Assembly (NCBI GenBank): GCA_026929865.2
Contig: CM049397.1
Location: 868,001 to 932,000, forward strand
Length of the DNA stretch: 64,000 nucleotides
Origin: Hyperoplus lanceolatus
Taxonomy: Eukaryota > Chordata > Actinopteri > Uranoscopiformes > Ammodytidae
Direction: 5' to 3'
This document shows positions 1 to 9,750 of this stretch, one piece after another; positions within the stretch are counted from its first letter, which is position 1; every line of letters begins with the position of its first letter. The notes beneath the pieces were generated by a model. The model made no database searches, was not told the origin of the DNA, and was given only the letters and a program-made list of their open reading frames with translations. The translations under genes and the position numbers were made by a program.

Positions 1-973
1 ATCTAGCTGATAAACAAATCTGTATATAAACACATTACAAAATTTCTATCGTCACAGTCAAGGCAACCAAACTTTGTAAATCTGTTGAACTCTATAGGAG
101 GAGTTTCAAAAAGCTCAACATATGTTAAAGCTGGGGAATATGATTTCTGATTGGTCAAAGTTAACATGAGCTGACACTTTGACCAATCAGAGCGAGGCTC
201 CGATTCTCTGTTCTTATTGGCTGTGGGACTGTCCATTCACTTTGGCACGACTTTGTTGGTGTAGAGCGTGTCAGGGAGGGACCATAGGGGAGGGACCAAA
301 GAGAACAAGTGGAGCAGTTGAGGTATTTGGATTCGAATCTCTATCCCAACTGCCATTTTCTCCCCAAATCCTCCACCCCAGCTTCAAGTGGGGTGGTCTA
401 GAGAATGGCGTTTCGTCTTCTGTCCTACAGCGTTATCGTTCAAGGTATCAATTATTCCTTCACACATTAAGGTCACATAAGTCAAAGCGTTGTACCAACC
501 AAAATTCAAACTAATCTGCTAAACCCTCAAGGCAGTGCTAGAAGGGGGCCTGTACTCACCGTTAGGCAGTACCGGCATTTCATCTTTTGACTCTTTGGTG
601 TATCGGGACTTTTACATGCCTACATGCACTTGTCACAGGCTTCTAGTATGCTACCTGACTTTTAACAGTGTAATAATGTGTTCTGATCATAGGGACAAAT
701 GTTGCTCGACCAATTGTATGGAGAGGTCAGTTGCCTCGTCTGCCTCCAATGTAAACACTGAGGTTTCTGCAGTGCAGCTCCTGCAACCTCCCACTCGCCT
801 CCCTTCTCCCAAACCAGCTGTACCATTATGTTAACATGTTGCACATGGACAATCTGCTGATGTGTATGGCGTGTTGTTCCGCATATAATCCGCCAAGTTC
901 AGCTTCAGAGTATCAGCTGCCGTGATGGAGCGGAGACAGATAGGTGTATATTTTGGGGGGGGGATGCTGGGGA
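1..973. other. No gene recognised; fragment of a dispersed repeat
   Basis: No exon or transposase is visible. Bases about 160-235 (a CCAATCAGAGCGAGG block followed by TTCTTATTGGCTGTGGGAC) recur in the reverse orientation near 22805-22880, so this is part of a repeat. Short open frames here have no family features. Confidence 0.5.
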
Positions 974-1383
974 TACAGTCCCCTCCATAAGTATCGGAAC
1001 ACTGAGGCCAATTCCTTTATTTTTGCTGTAGACTGGAAACATTTGGGTTTTACACCAAAAGATGAATATGAGACAATAGCTCAACATTTCAGCTTTTATT
1101 TCCAGGTATTCACATCTGGATCTGATACACAACTGAGAAGATAGCATTATTTGTAAAGGAACACCACATTTTTAGGCGAGCAGAAGTATTGGAACAGATA
1201 GACTCTAAATAAATTAAAGTGAATAAAACATACTATTTTGTCGCAAAACCTTTGCTTGCAATAACTGCATCAAGCCTGTGACCCATTGACATCACAAAGC
1301 TTTTGCATTCTTCTTTTGTGGTGCTTTTCCAGGCTTTCAACGCAGCCTCATTCAGTTGTTGTTTGTGTTAGGGGGTTACTCTC

Positions 1384-1815
1384 TTAAGTCTCCTCTTTAG
1401 CAGGTAAAATGCATGCTCTATAGCGTTTAAGTCTGGAGATTGACTTAGCCAGTCTAAAACCATCCACTTCTTGCCCCTGATTAACTCCTTCATTGTGTTT
1501 TGGGTCATTATCTTGCTGCATGATAGAGGATCTTCCAATCAGTTTGGTTGCATCTTTCCTTAAATTGTCAGACAAAATGTTTCTGTAAACTTCTGAGTTC
1601 ATTTTGCTGTTGCCATCATGTGTTACATCATCAATGAAGAATAATGAGCCTGTCCCAGAAGAAGCCATGCAAGCCCAAGCCATGACATTGCCTCCACCGT
1701 GTTTCACAGATGAGCCTGTATGTTTGGGATCATGAGTAGATCCTTTCTTTCTCCAAACTTTAGCCTTTCCATCACTTTGGTAAAGGTTCATCTTGACAAC
1801 AACACAGTAACACAT
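1384..1815 (-). pseudogene. Tc1-like transposase, C-terminal catalytic part (left copy)
   Basis: The minus-strand frame reads KAKVWRKKGSTHDPKHTG, then GGGNVMAWACMASSGTG, and later MQQDNDPKH, the usual catalytic-core blocks of fish Tc1 transposases; the second aspartate of the DDE triad is the D before PKH. The helix-turn-helix region that should precede it is missing, and the frame breaks near its C-terminal end. It is one arm of the foldback structure and is not expected to be functional. Confidence 0.8.
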
Positions 1816-2210
1816 GATGGCAACAGCAAAATGAACTTAGAAGTCTACAGAAACATTCGGTCTGCCAATTTAAAGAAAGATGCAACCAAACTGATTGGAA
1901 GATGCTTCATCATGCAGCAAGATAATGATCCAAAAAAACTGCAAAAACAACAAAGGAGTTCATCAGGGGCAAGAAATGGAAAGTTTAGACTGGCCAAGTC
2001 AATCTCCAGACTTAAACGCTATAGAGCATGCATTTTACCTGCTAAAGAGGAGACCGAAAGGAGTAACCCCCAAAAACAAACAGCAACTGGATGAGGCTGC
2101 GGTAAAGGCCTGGAAAAGCATCACAAAAGAAGAATGCAAACGTTTTGTGATGTCAATGGGTCACAGGCTTGATGCAGTTATTGCAAGCAAAGTATTTGCG
2201 ACAAAATATT
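1807..2210 (+). pseudogene. Tc1-like transposase, C-terminal part (right copy)
   Basis: The plus-strand copy begins at VTHDGNSKMNLEVYRNI and runs through MQQDNDPKK, QSPDLNAIEHAFYLLKRR and the conserved C-terminal end. It mirrors the left copy and needs a frame change near 1940-1990. It starts abruptly inside the catalytic domain, which marks the inversion junction. Confidence 0.8.
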
Positions 2211-2468
2211 ACGGTTTATTCACTTTAATTTATTTAGAGTCTATCTGTTCCAATACTTTTGCTCGCCTAAAAATGTGGTGTTCCTTTTCAAATAATGATA
2301 TCTTCTCAGTTGTGTATCAGATCCAGATGTGAATACCTGGGAATGAAAGCTGAAATGTTGAGCTATTGTCTCATATTCATCTTTTGGTGTCAAACCCAAA
2401 TGTTTCCAGTCTACAGCAAAACTAAAGGAATTGGCCTCACTGTTCCGATACTTATGGAGGGGACTGTA

Positions 2469-2811
2469 TGTCCCCCTCAATATTAGAAGACGTACTTTTG
2501 TCCCCCTCAGAAAAATAATGAAAGCCCCCCTTCTGCCCAAAAGAGGTAAAATAACCTTTACAGTATTTAAAAAAAACATAGGCCTGTATGTAAATATATG
2601 AAAGCAATACAGAATGCCCGAGAGCCTTATTGTGTCACCTTGTTCCCACCACAAGTTGATGCAAACAAGGCACAAATTGTTGCATAAAAATTCACCAGAA
2701 TGCAGGAATTGAAGTTTTTCATGCTCATAGTTTTCAGGGAGGAACCCCATACCTCCCGCTACTTCTGTTGGCAATTCTCACAAACAATCGCAACATTGTT
2801 TCAATTGTATA
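2469..2811. other. Spacer between two Tc1-like elements, nothing recognised
   Basis: AT-rich sequence without coding features. The minus-strand open frame that crosses it starts in this spacer and enters the terminal repeat of the preceding Tc1, so it is fortuitous. Confidence 0.4.
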
Positions 2812-3797
2812 CACAGTCACTGCCCACTTTATTAGGTACACCGGATCAATTTCTTGTTAACACATACAACTGATCAGCCAATCACATGGCAGCAACTCAA
2901 TGCATTTAGGCATGTAGACCTGGACGGGACAACTTGTTGAAGTTCTAACAGAGCAACAGAATGGGGAAGAAAGGGGGTTTAAGTGACTTTGAACATTGCA
3001 ATGTTGACGATGCCATAAGAGCTGGTCTGAGTATTTCAGAAACTGCAGATCTACTGGGATTTTCATGCACAACCATCTCTAGGGTTTACAGAGAATGGTC
3101 CGAAAAAGAAAAAATATCCAGTAGGGATGGGAATTGATAAGAATTTAACGATTCTAATTCCGGTTCCGATTCTACTTATCGATCCGATTCCTTATCGATT
3201 CTCTTATCGATTCTCATTGGGTGAGAGAATAAGTACAAATTACTTTGTTTATATTAACTCTCTTTAATATCTGATCAGAGGTGTGTCTAGTCTGTGCCTT
3301 GAAAGATTATCAAGAGTAGGCTACTTGAGGATTAGGAAATTGTCAATTTTCACATTAATTGGTCCAGACAAAAAAATAAATGTTTGGCTTTTAAGCCCAA
3401 ATGCCATTATGTGCCCTAAAAACTAAAAACACAGACTGAAAACAGTCAAGGAAGAGCTTGTGCCTTTTGGAATATTAACAGTGCTCATTTGCACTTGAAA
3501 CCAAATTCAACTGACATAATAAATATAAACAAGTCTTTTGAAAAGATAAGACCAACTATCAACTTTGGCAAATTAACCATTTTTATGCAGAAAAATCATC
3601 ATGTTTGCCCTCTCAGGAAGGATATGAGATATTTGATTTATGTTCAGTGTTATTATTATATGATGATTGCGCCCTTACTCTGAAAGGGCAACATGATGAT
3701 GTCACTACTTTCACGTGAAGGAACCCTTTCCTTATAGGTCCGTGGAAGGAACGCCTCAGGTCAAACTGTCACATTGTTGTTGAACATGTAGGCTATT

Positions 3798-3985
3798 TGG
3801 GGGCGCCTTTAGCTCAGTCGGTAAGGCGTCCCCCTCCCTGGCCGGGCCCAGCAGCAGACCCGGGTTCGATTCCCACCCACGGTCGTTCTCTGCATGTCAC
3901 TCCCCTCTCTGCCCCGTTTCACCTCTGTCTCTCTGCACTATCAAATAAAGCATAAAAATGCCCAAAAATATATTTAAAAAAAAAA
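3798..3985 (+). repeat. tRNA-derived SINE, copy 1
   Basis: The head has a tRNA-like A box (TAGCTCAGTCGGTAAGG) and B box (GGGTTCGATTCC), followed by an unrelated body and an A-rich tail with AATAAAGCATAAAAATGCCC. It is flanked by GAACATGTAGGCTATT (3782-3797) and GAACATGTAGGATATT (3986-4001), a 16-bp target duplication with one mismatch, so it moved by reverse transcription. A sister copy lies at 61345-61518. Confidence 0.9.
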
Positions 3986-4129
3986 GAACATGTAGGATAT
4001 TCAAGAAGAGAATAAATATGCCATAAAGGCTAAAAGAGAATGTATTGCTTTGCTTATTCTTCACCACGCCAGTGACGAGAAGTCACCGCTCCATCTCACA
4101 ATATAGCTGTTCTTATGTGCAGCGCGCTG

Positions 4130-4485
4130 TTTATTATTAATATAATGGCCCGTCATCAGACACACGTATAGCGGATGGGTTTATACATCGATCGGTGCAT
4201 CAAGTATGCATGCTTTATGTATTTTAATGCTTCAACTACTGAATACTTGTATGTGGTTATACTTAATGTTTTATCTGTTGCTTTTATATGTTATTTTTTT
4301 TAACTTTTTCTGTTATTTGCTTATTTGCTTTTTAGGGAGCCTATTGTTACATCTGGCCAAGGACTGCAGATGGAAACTAGCCTTCAGGCTAAATCTGGCA
4401 TATTTACAGAAATGTTTATTAATATGCACTGTCCCTGTCAAATAAACAAACAAATCAAAATCAAATCAAATAGGCTAATCCAAGG
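4130..4485 (+). repeat. Probable LINE 3' end fragment
   Basis: The stretch TCTGGCCAAGGACTGCAGAT through CACTGTCCCTGTCAAATAAA followed by an A-rich run looks like the 3' end of a fish LINE that I recognise only as a common repeat tail. No coding sequence is attached. The 5' limit is a guess. Confidence 0.45.
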
Positions 4486-4832
4486 CAGAGCTTTTTTTTT
4501 TGAGAGCGTTATTTTAAGTGTGTCTTACTGTCTTTATAAAGTGTCTTCTTGTTAAACGTTTTCTTATCACCGGACCGCCGAGTCCCGCTGTGTGTTAAAG
4601 GCAGCATTTTAACAGCTGATGAACGAGAGTAAACAGCGGGCCTTTGGCAGCGGTAAAGAAATCCTTTTTGCTTTGCTTTATGCTGCTCTCGCCTTTTTAT
4701 GTAGGCCTATCTCCCCCTTTCACTTGCCCACACCTAGGCTTACACACACGTTAATTCTCACACATTTTATGTTCAAATCCAAGTGATGGGCAATTCTGGT
4801 GCCGACTAGTAAGGCAGCGGACGTTTAAATGT

Positions 4833-5063
4833 TTAACCTTCAGGTTCGCAGTATGCGCGCTTGCTTGTGCATGAGTTGTTTGATGAAATGGAAACTTTAC
4901 AATTGTTGCAAGTGGCTGTATTGTCGCCTTTTCGTGTGAAATACAACCACACTTTAGAGCGTTTCTGCCTCGACGTCATGTTTGTTGCGTACTGAACCAA
5001 AACAAAGCAGCGCGTGTCTGAAGTCATGACACATTTGCAACGAGCGGAACCGATAAGTGGCAT
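4833..5063 (-). pseudogene. BED zinc-finger fragment of a hAT transposase
   Basis: The minus-strand frame reads RQKRSKVWLYFTRKGDN followed by TCNNCKVSISSNNSCTS. The KVW-Y-F start and the C-x2-C pair fit the first half of a BED finger, the N-terminal DNA-binding domain of many hAT transposases. The two histidines of the second half are not in frame. It lies inside the TAGGGATGGG element, so it is the remnant of that element's own gene. Confidence 0.65.
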
Positions 5064-5473
5064 CGTTAAGCAGGCATGTTAACGATCCAAGGAATTGGTT
5101 AACTCGGCACCGGTTCTGAACAAGAACCGGTTCTCGATTCCCATCCCTAATATCCAGTGAGTGACAGTTGTGTGGGCGAAAATGCCTAGTTGATGTCAGA
5201 GGTCAGAGGAGAATGGGCAGACTGGTTCAAGATGATAGAAAGGCAACAGTAACTCAAATAACCACTTGTTACAACCAAGGTATACAGAATACCATCTGAA
5301 CGCACAACACAACCAACCTTGAAGCAGATGAGCTACAGCAGCAGAAGACCCCACCGGGTGCCACTCCTGTCAGCTAAGAACAGAAAACTGAGGCTATAAT
5401 TCACACAGGCTCACCAAAATTGGACAATTGAAGATTTGAAAAATCTTTCCTGGTCTGATGAGTCTCAATTTGC

Positions 5474-5830
5474 AGGGGTGGAAAGTTTCCGGACACTTTC
5501 TGGAAACTTTCGTTTGGGAATTTTGGGAATATTCAAATTTGGGAATTAACTAAATGGCAGTAATTTAAATGATCTGTTTCATATCCAAACATAAATCTAT
5601 ACGTATTAACATTATGTTTTGGCATAGGCAGACATCCATGCAAAATCATACAATTAAAAAACATTAGATTTGAACAGATCTATTTGTAAGTAGAACTTTA
5701 TCAAGTTTTGATTATTTTATGAACAATCACAATAATTTCACTGCAACTGTTTAAGCCTCTGTTAACCTGGTCTACTGTAGTAAAAATAAACTGTATGATA
5801 TCAAGTTAGGTGTCTTAAAACTTTAGCTAA
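5474..5830 (+). repeat. Partial copy of a hAT MITE (internally deleted)
   Basis: Sequence from AGGGGTGGAAAGTTTCCGG onward is the same family as the complete copy at 40068-40900. Relative to that copy about 250 bases are missing in the middle and both ends are truncated or decayed. It replaces the 3' half of the Tc1 element before it. Confidence 0.8.
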
Positions 5831-6276
5831 AAGTTATCATTTTGATAAGAAAGAGTCCTTATGACCTGAACAATACAACACCTTAAAAATGTAAATAGAT
5901 ACACATAGGCCTATAAAACACCCATATGAAATTAAATGCAGTATTGGACTTACAGTAAGGGAATAAGTACACCCAATGGGCCCAGACCCGGCGAAAAGGG
6001 CGGCCCATTCGGTGTCTTTGCCCGCCCATTTGATGTCTTTGCCCTTGTAAAAATAAAATTTATTTTACTTTTTTATTTTATTTTTTATGCTAAGATATAT
6101 ATGATGTCAGATACTATTTAAAATCTCAAAAAAATAATAGTTACACTAAATAAAAAATGTGTAGAAAATAGAGACTATGTGATTGACATATGTGTAAACC
6201 TATCACTATTCAGAATGCGTCACACCGAACGACAGCGTTAAGCGGCAAATTCAAATTAGTAGCCTAGCCTGCTCTG

Positions 6277-7536
6277 GGGCCTCATTTATAAACGTGGTGT
6301 ACGCCCAGAAGAGGGCGCACGCCAATTTCTACGCAAACATTAGGATTTATAAAAAGCAAACTTGACGGGAAGATGTGCGGTCCTCCACGCAAACTCTGAC
6401 CCATGCATACGCACAGAAAGTGGAGTAAGGAGAAACGGCGACTCCGTCGGCACATGTATGAAGTGCAAGAAAGAATGTGTTTGTGTAAAATGAATCCAGA
6501 TATAGGCCTATTATAAGCCATGTAGGTCTATCATATAGTGAGATCCTTTGCAAAACGGATGAAGCCATTCTTACAACTAATAAAAAAATGCCTCCACGGA
6601 TTTTTCCATGGAGTGATACCAACAAAAACAAAACGAATTAGGATCTTAAATAGCCTACAAACAAAAAAAAACTTTGAATAAGCTCTGCATGTTATTGTAC
6701 TCATTCTGATAATATTGAGGTGGAATACAACCTATTACTTTTACACTGACGCTGTTCTCGATGCCTCAGTCAGGCAGACAGGAGTGCACTAATTTCATAC
6801 ACTAATCATAAGCCTATTGTATAAGCCTACATCACATACTGTGCTAATTTTTCGCGGTTTTTAGTCTGTTTTATCTGTGTTTTTCTTGTGTTTAAGCACG
6901 TCGTAACTGTGTTTTGAAAGGGACTGTGAAGTTTATTATTATTAACCCTCCGCCGCCCGTCACTGCACCGGGATAAATTCTCCGAATCTCTATCTCATGG
7001 GGGGTCTCAGTGTCCCCCGCTCGTGGCACAAACACTGTTGTGTGAGGATATGCACTTTTTTGCGTCCACTTTTATGTCGGGTCGCTTCTTTTTATTTCGA
7101 CCACAGAGTTCACAGAGATCGCCACAGGCTGCACTATGACGCCTTTACCCTCACACTGCCACCAAACTAAATTTTCCCTGGTCGCCACTTCTCCAACGGG
7201 TACTTCGGCGTGACCGCAGTGATCCACACCGTGTGGAGTCTATTTTTCCATTTCCCTTTCAGTCGGCGATTGCCACTACCGCCTTCATGCACTCAGTAAA
7301 TGATATTAATTCGGGCGTGTCAATGACTATGTATGGTTAAATATGGGCGTTACGTGAAGCCCGCAAAGGCTGCGCCACATTTAGAGTTGATTGTGATTTA
7401 TAAAGGGAAACAGGCGTAGGACGTGAGTGCGCACTGTTTTATAAATCAGAGTATTTTTGTTCGCACGTACATCCTACATTTCTTCCGTACGCCAGCTTCC
7501 ACGTGAATCCCACGCAAAGCTTTATAAATGAGGCCC
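6277..7536. mobile_element. Harbinger-like non-autonomous element
   Basis: Both ends read GGGCCTCATTTATAAA inward, with CTG on each side (6274-6276, 7537-7539) as a possible 3-bp target duplication. The subterminal sequences also carry short inverted matches with TACGC and TACGTG motifs. No transposase is visible; assignment to PIF/Harbinger rests on the termini and short duplication only. Confidence 0.6.
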
Positions 7537-7550
7537 CTGGTGTTTTGAAA

Positions 7551-7619
7551 ATGGATATCAGACGCTGGTTAAAAACGAATGGGCCTACTTATCCGGAAAA
7601 AAAAAAACCTGCAGTTACA
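7551..7619 (+). pseudogene. First coding exon of a hAT-type transposase
   Basis: ATG at 7551 opens MDIRRWLKTNGPTYPEKKK, and the exon ends in phase 0 at a GTAAGTAAAG donor. Short first exons beginning MDIR-W/F-L are typical of hAT transposases of the zinc-finger MYM type. The remaining exons are not found inside the element, so the gene is broken. Confidence 0.45.
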
Positions 7620-7699
7620 GTAAGTAAAGTTAGCTTAAACCCTGTCCGGGCTGAGCCCCTTGCTGGAGCTGGATTTGAGTGTGTTAATGTGTATTATTT

Positions 7700-7816
7700 G
7701 CCAGCTGAGTGCGTCTTAAGGCAATGCTGTTGGCCATGCTGATGTGTTTGCGCTGCTGTGGACTGTCGCAATTGAGTTTTTTGTAGGCTACACCTGTCTG
7801 TCATAATATTGATGCG
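7700..7816 (+). repeat. Direct repeat flanking the Rex1-like LINE (left copy)
   Basis: About 115 bases here recur at 12064-12180 (shared blocks TGCTGATGTGTTTGCGCTGC and TGTCGCAATTGAGTTTTTTG, ending TAATATTGATGCG). The right copy continues into the terminal 55 bases of the hAT-like element; the left copy stops at that point. It is too long for a target duplication and suggests an internal duplication or a second element copy. Confidence 0.8.
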
Positions 7817-8095
7817 AGCCCTCTTGTGGGAGCAGTATTCAAGGCAAACACTTGATTCGCTTTATTTTTTATCTCATTTCATGCGCATCAGCCTACAACT
7901 TGCTCCGTGTGTGTTTTGCAGGAGCCGCGATAACTCCTCATCCAAACAGAGGGTGGTGGAAAGTACCGGTATTCTCCGTTTCATAAGACTACTCATAAGA
8001 CTACTCATATCTCTCTCCCTGGTGGCGCCGCGCTAGTGGCAGCCTGTTGCAGCAGCTCCGGCTTTGTCTTGCGTTTTAGGTGTTTTTAAAGTGTT

Positions 8096-9724
8096 TTGTT
8101 ACCTGTTAAGTCACCTGTTCTAGCCTACGAGTTAGCCAAGATGGGCACTAAGTGGCTGTGTCGAGTTTTATTAGTTTTTATAGTTTTTACATACTTTTTC
8201 GCGACGGGACAGTATGCCAACGCTGGCGGTATTGTTTACACGCGCGACCAGCTGTTAGCGCTCTCCAAACCACTACCTTGGATGGGAACGAGACACGAAA
8301 TCCCAGAGGAGCTTACGAGAAGACGCCGAGGATGCAGAGCCGGTGTTATAAGGAGAGCAAGGAGGAGAAGGTTCAAGCCCTGCATCCCCTCAATTGTCAT
8401 GGGGAACGTGAGGTCGCTGGTGAACAAGGTGGACGAGCTTGGAGCGCTCATAAAATCACAGCGTGAATATCGAGAATGCAGTTTAATGTGTTTTACTGAG
8501 ACATGGATGCAGGAGAATATTCCGGACGCAAACTCAACAATGAATGGATTTATGACGGTGCGGGCTGACCGGGATCACAGGCTGAGCGGTAAGAAGAGAG
8601 GAGGGGGGCTTGCTCTGCTTGTGAATAACCGATGGTGTCATCCTTCTCACATTAATGTAAAGGAGCGCATCTGCACCACTAACATCGAACTGTTGGCTGT
8701 TAGTCTGCGTCCATATTATCTCCCGAGGGAATTTACCTGTGCTGTCGCCATTGTTGTTTACATCCCGCCGTCAGCTGATGCCAACATAGCATGTGACGTC
8801 ATCAACTCAGTCACAGCTAAAATACTCACACATCATCCAAATGCCTTCGTTGCAATCTCTGGGGATTTTAATCATGCCTCTCTCTCTACAACCCTCCCAA
8901 CTTTTCACCAATTTGTCATGTGTCCTACCAGAGACAATAAAACATTGGATTTACTGTATGCAAACATACAGGATGCATACAGGTCCACAGCCCTCCCTCC
9001 CCTTGGCAGGTCAGACCATAACCTGGTTCTGCTTAGTCCAACCTACACACCCATTGTTCAGCGGCAACCGGTAACCACAAGAACAGTCAGGAGCTGGTCT
9101 CAGGAATCCAATGAGATCCTTCAGGGGTGTTTTGAGGCTACAGACTGGGATGTGCTCTGTGAACCCCATGGGGATAACATTGACTCCATGACAGACTGCA
9201 TAACTGATTACATCTCCTTCTGTGTTAATAATGTGGTACCTACTAGGGAGGTGAGGTGCTTTGCAAATAATAAACCCTGGATCACCAGTGATTTAAAATG
9301 TCTGCTAAATAAAAAGAAGAAGGCATTCAGGGACGGTGACAGTGAGTTGCTGAATAGCGTACAGAGGGAGTTGAGAGTGAGGCTGAGAGAGAACAAGGAG
9401 GCATACAGGAGGAAGCTGGAGAGCAAGCTCCAACATAACAACATTAGGGATGTGTGGCAAGGTATGAAAACCATAACCGGCTTCCAGGTGAAAGGAAATC
9501 AGGCAGAAGGTACTCAGGAAAGGGCCAATGAGCTGAACGTGTTCTTCAATAGGTTCAGCACGACGCCTTTGGCTACCTCCCCGGCCCCTGACAGCCACAC
9601 AGACCCTATATCCTCCCCCCTCACACAGCCCCCCCCTCCCAGCAAGTTACCTGGACAGCACCCACTGTCCCCCCAACATGCTCGGACCCCCACCGTGCCC
9701 CACCCCTACCCCACACTTCTCTAG
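8096..9724 (+). CDS. Rex1-like LINE ORF, apurinic endonuclease part
   Basis: The 542-residue frame opens upstream of a hydrophobic stretch and YTRDQLLAL, the usual start of Rex1 proteins. It then carries the endonuclease: MGNVRSLVNKVDEL (the N of the active site), CFTETWMQ (catalytic E), VAISGDFNHAS (D and N) and LGRSDHNLVLL (SDH). The domain nicks target DNA to prime reverse transcription. A basic linker follows. The frame ends in a proline-rich segment and stops at 9724, before the polymerase; the next frame picks up the same protein, so this is a frameshift inside one original ORF. Confidence 0.88.
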   Translation: MLPVKSPVLAYELAKMGTKWLCRVLLVFIVFTYFFATGQYANAGGIVYTRDQLLALSKPLPWMGTRHEIPEELTRRRRGCRAGVIRRARRRRFKPCIPSIVMGNVRSLVNKVDELGALIKSQREYRECSLMCFTETWMQENIPDANSTMNGFMTVRADRDHRLSGKKRGGGLALLVNNRWCHPSHINVKERICTTNIELLAVSLRPYYLPREFTCAVAIVVYIPPSADANIACDVINSVTAKILTHHPNAFVAISGDFNHASLSTTLPTFHQFVMCPTRDNKTLDLLYANIQDAYRSTALPPLGRSDHNLVLLSPTYTPIVQRQPVTTRTVRSWSQESNEILQGCFEATDWDVLCEPHGDNIDSMTDCITDYISFCVNNVVPTREVRCFANNKPWITSDLKCLLNKKKKAFRDGDSELLNSVQRELRVRLRENKEAYRRKLESKLQHNNIRDVWQGMKTITGFQVKGNQAEGTQERANELNVFFNRFSTTPLATSPAPDSHTDPISSPLTQPPPPSKLPGQHPLSPQHARTPTVPHPYPTLL

Positions 9725-9750
9725 CCTGTCTGTCTGTCTCCAGTAGTGAG

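Larger units (their letters stand above)
976..2466. mobile_element. Foldback Tc1-like element, two inverted 3' halves
   Basis: The element starts CAGTCCCCTCCATAAG, ends with its inverse and is flanked by TA at 974-975 and 2467-2468, as expected for Tc1/mariner insertions. The left half (976-1626) and right half (1807-2466) are inverted copies of about 650 bases each, including both the terminal repeat and the C-terminal coding part of the transposase. The spacer 1627-1806 continues only the minus-strand copy. The N-terminal DNA-binding half is absent, so the element cannot code for its own transposase. Confidence 0.85.
3122..5149. mobile_element. Non-autonomous hAT-type element with BED-finger remnant
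   Basis: Both ends read TAGGGATGGGAAT inward and the element is flanked by the identical 8-bp sequence ATATCCAG at 3114-3121 and 5150-5157, the hallmark of hAT insertion. It is 2028 bp long. Inside are a SINE (3798-3985), a LINE 3' tail (about 4130-4485) and a minus-strand BED zinc-finger fragment near its right end. No catalytic transposase domain remains. Confidence 0.9.
2812..5474 (+). mobile_element. Tc1-like element (second family), split by a hAT and 3' truncated
   Basis: The left end CAGTCACTGCCCACTTTATT at about 2814 is the terminal repeat of a fish Tc1-like family. Coding sequence follows from 2961 to 3121, is interrupted by the hAT 3122-5149, and resumes from 5150 to about 5474, where another repeat begins. 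The 3' half of the transposase and the right terminal repeat are missing. A second copy of the same family, lacking the 5' part instead, lies at about 16980-17815. Confidence 0.85.
2961..5474 (+). pseudogene. Tc1-like transposase N-terminal half, interrupted
   Basis: From the ATG at 2961 the frame reads MGKKGGLSDFEHCNVDDAI and then SISETADLLGFSCTTISRVY, a typical helix-turn-helix DNA-binding domain with conserved GFS. The hAT inserts after KEKISS. Beyond it the protein continues (RRMGRLVQDDRKATVTQI, then PHRVPLLSAKNRKLRL, then NWTIEDLKNLSWSDESQF) with several stops and frame changes. It ends at the first catalytic aspartate region. It is not functional. Confidence 0.8.

Noticed and set aside
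3798-3890. tRNA gene with A and B boxes (also 61345-61440)
   Set aside because: No good acceptor stem or anticodon arm, a common body and A-rich tail, and 16-bp target duplications show these are SINEs.
8096-8260. Membrane protein or signal peptide (hydrophobic N-terminal stretch)
   Set aside because: The frame runs straight into a Rex1-like endonuclease. The hydrophobic stretch is probably 5' leader sequence that happens to be open.
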